Source: Rachycentron canadum (Eukaryota > Chordata > Actinopteri > Carangiformes > Rachycentridae). Taken from it: 64,000 bases of DNA. The stretch lies in NCBI GenBank assembly GCA_038496675.1, contig CM076650.1:8977271-9041270 (forward strand), given 5' to 3'. The notes under the pieces are model-generated. The model saw only the letters and a list, made by a program, of their open reading frames with translations. It ran no database searches and was not told the origin of the DNA. A program made the position numbers and the translations under genes. Each line of letters starts with the position of its first letter. Position 1 is the stretch's first letter. This document shows positions 1 through 8,700 of this stretch, in pieces.

Positions 1-1169
1 TCTCTGTGTCATATTGATGTAGATTGAACCTGTTTTGGTGTTGGACTGTTGACAAAGTCACCTTGGAGTCCTGGAAATTATGTCATATTTCACTAATGTC
101 TGACATTTTTGGACCAAATCATTGCTAGATTAATCAAACCATTATCAAAAGCAATAATGAAAATAGTCATTAGCTGCAGCACTATCTGTATCCTCTGATT
201 GATAACACTGTTTACCTCCTGTCTGTGTAATCCCACTACACTGCTGATTAACTGGAAGCCAAATTTAGACCAGTCTTTAGCACACACAAACATTTCCGCC
301 TTAGCTCTTTATTTTTTACAATATTGCAACAGTACCTTGGCATTTACATTGCGAATGTTGCCTCCAGGCAACACCTTTCCTCTACATCTCCCATGCTTAA
401 CACCTATTTAGATAAGAATTTGAATGATGTTTCACTTCCCATCAAACAAGGTAACAATGCCAATAGTGTAAGCTGCTTTCATTCATCAAGCACACCAGCA
501 TCAGCTGAGAGATAAATCCACTCAATAGCACGTGGGTGGTATGGTCTGTGTTCTCTGGGTGGTCATATTTAGGAAATGTGAAGTCCAATAAAGGTGTATA
601 ATTTGGAGCGGAGGCATTGTCTTCATAATTTACTTTGGCAGGTAACTTAATCTAATGAATTCTCTTGGGGACTTTTCACAAATAAATCTCAAAATTTGTA
701 TTCAAAAGATTCTCTTTGTGTTGCTTAAGCACTAGAGGAAGTCAAAGTTGAATTTGTCTTACTTACGTACACTTGTTGAAAATACCAGAAAGACAATTGC
801 ACACATTGTTTTGTTAGAAGATTTAATGTTGGCACAGCTTGGCTGGTGTCACTGTACGTAACCAGCTTATGGATCAGAGAGACCCATTGAGAGAAGTGAG
901 TGACAGAGGGCAGCCAGGAAAAAAGAAAAGAGCAAATGAGTGTTCTGGCTTCTTGACCTCTTAGCATAAGAAGTCTTCTAAGTTCAAACTCCAGTGATTA
1001 TAAGCTGAGCTGGTATTTAAAGTGGCCCTGCCCCCCCACACCCCCCACCCCACCCCACCTCAACTCCCCTCTTTTTCTCCCTCCCCCATTCACAGCAGGC
1101 ATGCATGAGCTGTGTGTGCATGTGTGACAATGTCTATGACTGGAATATAAGAGTACATACCACATGAAC

Positions 1170-1172
<3 letters not shown>

Positions 1173-1250
<78 letters not shown>

Positions 1251-1284
1251 TGTGTGTCTGTGCGTGTGTGTGTCTGTGTGTGTG
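1173..1284. repeat. (TG)n microsatellite with an impure 3' end
   Basis: The run is almost pure TG from about 1,173 to 1,248. It then decays through TGTGTC and TGCG variants to about 1,284. It produces spurious Cys-Val and Thr-His open frames on the two strands. Confidence 0.95.
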
Positions 1285-2411
1285 CAGGGGTTTAGTAGCA
1301 TCAGTAGGCAGGGTCAGGGGTTGCTTGGTGGGGTTCTGGAGCCAGTGGGTCTTCCCCATTGTTCAGGCTGGAGTAGCCAAAGGGGGGCAGCAAGAATTGA
1401 TGCTAAAGGTATTGCCTGCTTAGGGGGTTTAGCAATAAGTGTGTGTGACTTTATGTGAGTGTGTGTGGGGACCTTTACTCCAGGAGGGACCCACAAGGGG
1501 CGGGAAAGGGAAAGTAATTACAGATGATATAGGGCCAAAGGGAGGAAATTGATTAAAGAAAATGGGTGACCAGGAAGTAAGCAGGGATCTTTGTTTCCCC
1601 TTCAATTAAACTGAAATGTCTCAGTAGTCTCTCTTTGAGCTGCATATGGAGGAGGAGGACAGGACTGTGGGGAGAGAGGGTCTGAGAGTGTGGGGGTTCT
1701 CTCAGGGAGGAGGGAGTTTACAGACCTGATGTTGATGGATGGATGGACTTGCAGCACTCTCTGTGGAGGCTGACACTCATGATAGCCTCCATACACTACT
1801 GTATTCACTGTCTCCATCTGAGAAAAGTACCTCATATAACTCTCACCTCCTGTCCTTCCTGTAGTTGTTTGCAGTCTTTTAAACAGACTAGAATCACACC
1901 TGCATCAATGCACTGATAATTATTATCCAACATTTCAGTTGCCCAGACTCTGGGTTTCACCTCCACATAAAGTGTTGAGATGACCAACACCATAGGGAAA
2001 ACCAGATCTCCACAATTAACTTGTTGACTGTAAATAACGTTATCGATGATATCATGTTATCATATCAAATCACACGTTGAGAACATACAGGCTATCAAAT
2101 ATGTACTGAAATCTGGACGCCAGTACACTTGATCAGTAAACTGTGCAGACTGTTATTACTGTTTGATATGTTTTCATTTTCATTGATTGTTTTTAATATA
2201 TGTATGTAGGTGAAATAAAGTAAATTGAATTAAAGTGAATTGAAAAAACTTAAACTGCATCCTCAAACAAACTTAGTCACCTCTAAGCTTTCTGAGAGAA
2301 GCTTCATTTACTGTTACTTCTCTGTTACTTGCTTGGCAAATGTGAGCATACAGTATGAATAGTTTTACAAGGCCAAGGGAGAAATAACAGTGAGGGGTGG
2401 TGGTGGTGGTG

Positions 2412-2412
<1 letters not shown>

Positions 2413-2464
<52 letters not shown>

Positions 2465-2465
2465 C

Positions 2466-2551
<86 letters not shown>
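2413..2551. repeat. (TG)n microsatellite with a central CGCGCGCG block
   Basis: About 139 bases of TG dinucleotide are interrupted by a CG-alternating block at about 2,456-2,466 and a single TATG variant near 2,491. The whole stretch alternates purine and pyrimidine. Confidence 0.95.
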
Positions 2552-2553
<2 letters not shown>

Positions 2554-2946
2554 GGGGGGTTCGAAGAAAGAGAAAACAGGTTGTCAGTGTGGTTGAACAG
2601 CAAAATAGCATTTTCTCCCTTGGGCTCAGCCTCCACAGATGTTTCATTCAGGCCCCATGGCAGGGCCACTCTAAAAAGTGCTCCAGTCCCGACACAATTC
2701 AGCCCCTTTGTGCGCTGAAGGAGAGAAGCTCAGCCCACTGTTTACTGCTCGTCCACCCCCATTCCTCCTTGTCTAACCCCCTCCTCATGTTAGCAAGCGG
2801 AACAATTGGGGAGGGCCTTGCCCAGAGCTGGGGCGGTGTGGCAGGTCAACAGAATGGGCTGTGAATCCTGTGCCTCTGAATCCTCCGGGTGGGTGGTCCA
2901 GCTCTCTCCCCTCTCTGTGTCTCTCACACACATACACATAGAAACA

Positions 2947-3037
2947 CTCTCCTCTCCTCTCCTCTCCTCTCCTCTCCTCTCCTGTCCTCTCTTCTCGTCT
3001 CCTCTCCTCTCCTCTCCTCTCCTCTCCTCTCCTCTCA
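2947..3037. repeat. (CTCCT)n pentanucleotide tandem repeat
   Basis: This is a tandem array of a 5-base pyrimidine unit, about 18 copies, with a few substitutions near 2,983-3,000. The plus strand is pure pyrimidine over most of its length, giving a polypurine/polypyrimidine tract. Confidence 0.9.
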
Positions 3038-4254
3038 GTGCTCATTAGCTCATCCACTGGGCCAGGCACAGTGTTGGTGCTTGGGTTCTGTGATGTGGTG
3101 ATAGGTGGCCTAGAGAGGAAACCAGGCGGGGGTCTTTCTTCAGGATTAGCAAACTCTCAGTTCCTTGTCACCGCGAGCAGGTCCCACACAGACCTGGTCA
3201 GGCCACTCAGCAGAGGGGGCCTGAGGTGGCCCACGTGGAGCCTGCCAGTGACTGGGTGGCAGTTAACACTAATCCTGCTGCTGATTACCACTGGCATGAG
3301 GAAATAAACAGTAATAAATGAACCTACAAGGCTCAGCACACATACACTCTTACAACAGATCCACCCACACAATTCATGCTGACAAACTTGTGTCACACTT
3401 GTTAATCACCTTTTTTGGTTAAAAAATGAAAAAATACCAATAGTTCACATCAAGATTCACCAAAACTCAACTATATCCATGTAAGACAAAGAAGAATTAT
3501 TCAAATCATCGAGAATCTGCAACCAGTGAAATTTTGGCTTAATTGCTTGACAAAGTTCATAAGTTACCAAAATACTTGTAAATCAACTTTCTGTTGATTG
3601 CCTGACAATCTGATCTGTGAATTCTCCCTCACGTTTCCTCAGCTACCATGCCACAAAAAATAACACAATGTCCCTTTTTGCATCTACAGTGTCATAACTG
3701 ATCTTTGTCATTGAAATGATGCATGATTAGTACATTTTGTGAAGCTTTATTACCTTTAGTAGTTTTTCACAGTATATCATACAGTAAATACATTTGGTTA
3801 AAGTCAGTCAAACCTTCAGCGAGAAAAGAGGGCAGCGGTCTTATGACTGTCTGGCATATTTCCCTATAGTCACAGCGACATCTAGTGAGCAGAAAGTTGT
3901 ACTGACAGCAATGGAAATGATTAGGTGTGAGAATTACTATTAGCTTCTTGGTAATCATACCCATACAGTTTTGCTTAGAGGAAACAAATTGAAAACATAA
4001 ACTGCCAAATGAATCCCTTTAAAACTGCAAGGTAAATATTTGATCAAATACTTGCTCTCATGCATTAAAGTGGGTACAAATATCCCACATTTAACATGAA
4101 TTACTGTTAGATCCACTGTAAATATTAAAGAAAAGTTTTATCGACACTAAACATCTGTAACCTGACCACAATCTCCTCTTCAAAGAGAAGAGAGCACTGT
4201 GGAAATGTACCAGTGACATACTTCCTTTTAAACCATTTGAGCAACACTTCACAT

Positions 4255-4424
4255 CCTGCTGTGGTTAGAGATGTTGATCCTCTTTTTAGCTTCCTTTGAC
4301 ATAAGCAACACTATAAGGCATAGAGGAAATAGTACCATATGAAAGCATCACTTGGGGGCATAAAGCTCTGATAAAATACCGATCTAGATTTTCTCATCTG
4401 CTGCTGCCATCAAACAAACTTACA
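4255..4424 (+). promoter_or_regulatory. Candidate promoter / 5' UTR of the mucin-like gene
   Basis: The 170 bases before the start codon contain a RUNX-type TGTGGTTA at 4,260-4,267 and a TATA-like CTATAAGG near 4,311. They also contain a GGAA (ETS core) near 4,325, and a WGATAR match TGATAA at 4,369-4,374 that overlaps an ATAAAAT. GATA, RUNX and ETS motifs together would suit a blood-lineage gene, but each is short and common by chance. No transcription start can be fixed from sequence alone. Confidence 0.3.
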
Positions 4425-5734
4425 ATGGCATTGATTGGTTCTTCCATCTTAATCCTGGGTAAGGCTTCTTATATCTTATATGATTACAGTTATTATTGAA
4501 ATGCATCTGATTACACCTTATTAATTACTCATTTAATAACTACTAAAAGTGTACAAAAAAGTGTTATTAAAATTATATTATATATTATATAAAAAGTATA
4601 TTTTCTAAAAACCCTGTAATTCAAAATGTTCTGTCTGGGTTCAAGTCATTTATTGCTGATGGCAAAAATTGACGAATTCAACAAAAAATTGATTCATAGA
4701 TAATTATTGATGAATAAAAACATGAAATCACACAGTATATGTTGTACTTAAATAACCGCCTTCGTAAAACATCATTAGACAAACAGGGTCACACCTTGAA
4801 ATACAGTACTTGTACTTGTTTGGCTGGTTTCCTTTAAGATTTTCAGTTAAAAATAAATAAATAAATAAAAACACAGTCAGGGTCTGCAAATATAAAAGTT
4901 TTACACAAGAATGTCCTCCTGTAAATAAAAACAGACCCAGATTTTGTCTGTGCCAGCAGCTTATTGTGACCCACAGTTACCTTTTATAGTTGAAATAGTA
5001 GAACAAAGTTCATGTTGGGAGGAGGTGGGGATGGATGGATGGGTCCATAAAACACAGGGCTTTGATATCAGAGAGTCATCATTGTTTTTTTTTTTTTCAA
5101 CCACTGCCAAGCCTTAACTGCATATTTATTATTGTAACCATGACAACGAAGGTCACCTAACCTTATGGAAGCACTTACTTTTTTCCAAACCACCATATTT
5201 TCCTAAAGTATATTTTGTGCCTAAACCTAACCAGACCATGTCTGTTTCATAAGATTAGCCACATTTTTATAATTGTAACCATGACAATATGAGGTCCAGT
5301 ATGCCTGCCTCCATAGGAGATGCTCCTATGGGTCGTATCAGGTTAGGGACAAATGGCCTATGTCAATCATGTTGGAGGACTTAATGTAGAGTTTGGATCT
5401 TAACTAGATGATAACAGAACAAGTGTCCAATATTTCATGTTTAAACTTTGGTTATTTTTGTGTTCATCCATGAGGTAGTGTTGAAATGGTTATAATTCCT
5501 TTCCCACAGGTTTGGTTGTGGCTTCAGTTATAGCAAATTATATAACAACAAATGAACCGCTGGACACAGTTCCTGCAGACTCTATCACCTTTATTAGTGA
5601 CAACAGTGACCCCAACAAAACAAAACCCTCCATCAGCACCACCAAACTGCGCACCAGTATATCCAGTACCACCAGTAACATGGACATCACTAACCCCAGC
5701 AGCACGATCATGACCTCAGCAACAAGGCAAAAAG
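4425..5734 (+). other. Exons 1-2 of the mucin-like gene: signal peptide and start of mucin ectodomain
   Basis: Exon 1 (4425-4458) supplies only 11 codons plus one base. The signal peptide is completed across the intron by exon 2 (5510-5734). The joined start is hydrophobic, with small residues at -1 and -3 of a cleavage point after residue 20. Exon 2 then gives a Ser/Thr-rich stretch containing the only sequon. The start ATG at 4425 has A at -3 and G at +4, a good initiation context. Confidence 0.7.
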
Positions 5735-8700
5735 GTGAGATATTATCTGAACTACTCTGTCGCCTAATTTATGCACCCATAAATACTGAATTACCCAAAA
5801 CCAGTTCTGTCAGATATTTTGGACCTTAAAGTCAACCCATCCATGATTGTGTCTTCCTTCGTTTATGATTGTGGTTGTTTGTTTTCTTGTGGAATAACCT
5901 GTTTCTCTGATTCAGGTGAAACATCTTCCCTAAGGCCATCCAGTTCAACATTCACAACACCTAAATCCATTCGTCCTTTTAAACGCACAACTACCACCAC
6001 CACCACCAGGGCAAACACCAAGGGCAAGGGTGAGTTGAAACTGCTCATGAGTTACAATATTTTACAGTTTGCCGTTATATGTATTATGTATTCTTTACAT
6101 AATCAGTGAAATGGATGGATGATACTGTTAAAAAGATGTTTACCACCTTCTTTAAATTCCCACTCATTAATCAAATGTAGTATGTTTAATGTAGTAATAA
6201 CAGTATTTTTTAATATAACAGTGGATCAACAGTGATGATCCATGTTAGCTAGCTCCACTACTCCCAAGTGGCCACGAAGAAAAACAATTTACAGTCAAAT
6301 ATGTAATTGATAAAGGATCTAAGTAGCATTCCTGACACAGTAGGATTATACTGGCATCTGAACATCATATTCTGTTGGCACTGCTTCATGTAAACTTTCT
6401 CATTTTTTTAATGTTTCTTTTATGTATGTCTAACAGGAACCTCTGCCAAACCACAAATTGGATATAAAAATGATAATGTTGGTGAGTTTAATTTAAGATA
6501 CCACAACCACACTCTATATTTGAGGTTGTGTCTCTACTCTAGGCTCAGGTGTACACAACATACAACAACATTGCATGAGAAATGTGAAAAATGTCTTTCT
6601 CACTAAAACATGAACTGTTGCTCCTTTAGGTATTATCATCCTCATCGTGATCATCGTGTTAGCTGTTGCATTTGCAGTTACATGCATTTATGTACGCAAG
6701 AGAGGAAGAGTAAGTGGTGTATGTTAGCTCTTCACTTCTACTTCCAAACAGGAATAGTTATAGTTATAGTTAACAGTTAATACATCTGGCAGGTTAGCTT
6801 AGCTTACCTTACTTTGGCTTAGCTTGAAAACTGGAAGCAGAATGAAAATGGCCAAAAATGTGCACACCATCACCTCTGAAGCTCAATGTTTAACACATTA
6901 CACCTAGTTCATTTAAGCCACACAAGCTACATACCTGAAATTACACTGTAAAACCAGGATTTTGTTGTTATTACACTTAAAAAAAACAAGATCTAGTGTG
7001 TTTTTGAGTTTGGCTAGGTTTTTCCCCAGTTTTCAACCTAAGCTAAGCTAACTGGCTGCTGGCTGTGACCCAAACGTGGCAGTAATGTATGTGTTTCTGC
7101 GTCTGTTCTGAAACTCCTCAGCGCTACTCTGTGGACTTCGCTTCCAGACCAGAAGAAGCCAACATCCCTCTAAGCACTGTGGATCCTGAGATGCTTGCTG
7201 ATCCCGCTGCTCATAATGGTCAGTCCAACAAACCCACAGATATAGTCAACAACAATATCACTGAGAACACTTGTCCTCCACAAAAAACAAACAACAACAA
7301 CAACAACAAAAATACATTTACCAAACTAAAAAGCGAATCCTGAATTCTTTACATTTTTCAGGTCTGCAAACTTTTGAAAGTATAGGCACTACAAAAGAGC
7401 CAGAAGAACCAGCAGCTAAACCAGAAGAACAAGAGGAGCAGAAAGTGGACAACAAATCTGGTCAGTGTTTTGTATGTGTTACATTAAAAAAGCTCAGAGA
7501 AACAGATGAGGACATTTATTTTAGCTATGAATTTATGTCGTATGTGGGCTCGTTGCGTGCTAGCTTCTTTCCTCTTTCTTAATAGTTGTTAAACCTAGAA
7601 AAAGGAAGTAATGTTTTTTGAAAATCTCTAAACTATACATATTGTAACTATATATCTGTAACACTAAAATGCTGAGAGGCAATGTGATGATGCCTGCAAG
7701 ACAAGCATACTGAATATTTAAACCTTTGCATTAGAATGTGTTTTAATGTGATTTATGTGCATATTACAAAAATACTAAATTAAATTTTATATTTTTACTG
7801 TGTGTTAAACAGCTTCGTCAAATGCAAAACCACTGTGTTTATAAGATGACTGTCACCACAGTTGGTGTGTATTTTACAGGAAGGAAATTTGAAGTTAGGC
7901 AAGTCCACAGACCATCACACAGAGCTTAAAAAGAGCTTGTGTAAAGATAAGATCAGTTAAGAACTTCCACTGAAAATTTTGAAACATTTGTGATGGAAAG
8001 TGTGCGTGGTGCACAATGGACATCCGCTCCTTAGTCTGATAGGAGAAAAAAAAATTGTGTCCTGCATTACCAAAGACCACCACTTGATGGAAATGGAAGT
8101 CAAGTTAACAAATTACAAGCCCAATGTTTGCATTAACTGCAGCTAATATCCAATATTTCTGTATAACTAAATCTGATACATTGGGAAACAAAGCCATAAG
8201 GATTGCTTCTTATGTAAGTTATATGTTATATTTTTAACCAGACATTTCATGCCCTACAGTACAATGCATGCAAGGGAAAAAAGGCATAATTGCTTATTCT
8301 TGTCCTATTTTTAAACATTTTAATTTGTCTGAGATTGTATGACATGTTCCTGTTCATTTGGAGAGCTTCCCACATTGAAAGGCAAAAGGTTCAGTCATGT
8401 CTGGACCTGCCTGTCTGCCTTGAGCCACACTTTATAAAGTAAATGGACAGTGCTGATGACTGCTTTGAAAAGCTCAAATTGCTCTCATTCCCTCATGGGA
8501 AAGAAATAATGAAACTTTGTCAGCAATCAGAGCAGGTGCATGTGCAGGAGTAGATAAAAAGATTTATCTGATGATGAGTGCTTGTCCAATGCACTCAGGC
8601 TCACAAGTATTTCAATTACTAAAGGGAACACTAAAGAAACCAGATGCTTGAGAACTTATAGTTTCCACAACTACAAAATCTCTGGCTTCGCCAAAGCTTA

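Larger units (their letters stand above)
1..4424. other. Non-coding region upstream of the mucin-like gene
   Basis: I see no gene here. Open frames are short, lack coding character and several run through TG repeats. The stretch holds two long TG microsatellites, a CTCCT-type pyrimidine tandem repeat, a C-rich stretch near 1,027-1,060 and otherwise AT-rich sequence. A more GC-rich part at about 2,600-3,300 could contain conserved regulatory sequence, but nothing in it can be named. The last 170 bases are the probable promoter of the following gene and are listed separately. Confidence 0.6.

Noticed and set aside
1090..2864. Open frames of 80-155 codons on both strands over the TG repeats
   Set aside because: They consist of Cys-Val or Thr-His runs created by microsatellites and have no splice partners or conserved sequence.
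5471..5480. TGAGGTAGTG resembling the let-7 5' end
   Set aside because: The match stops after the seed and no stable hairpin partner is visible nearby.
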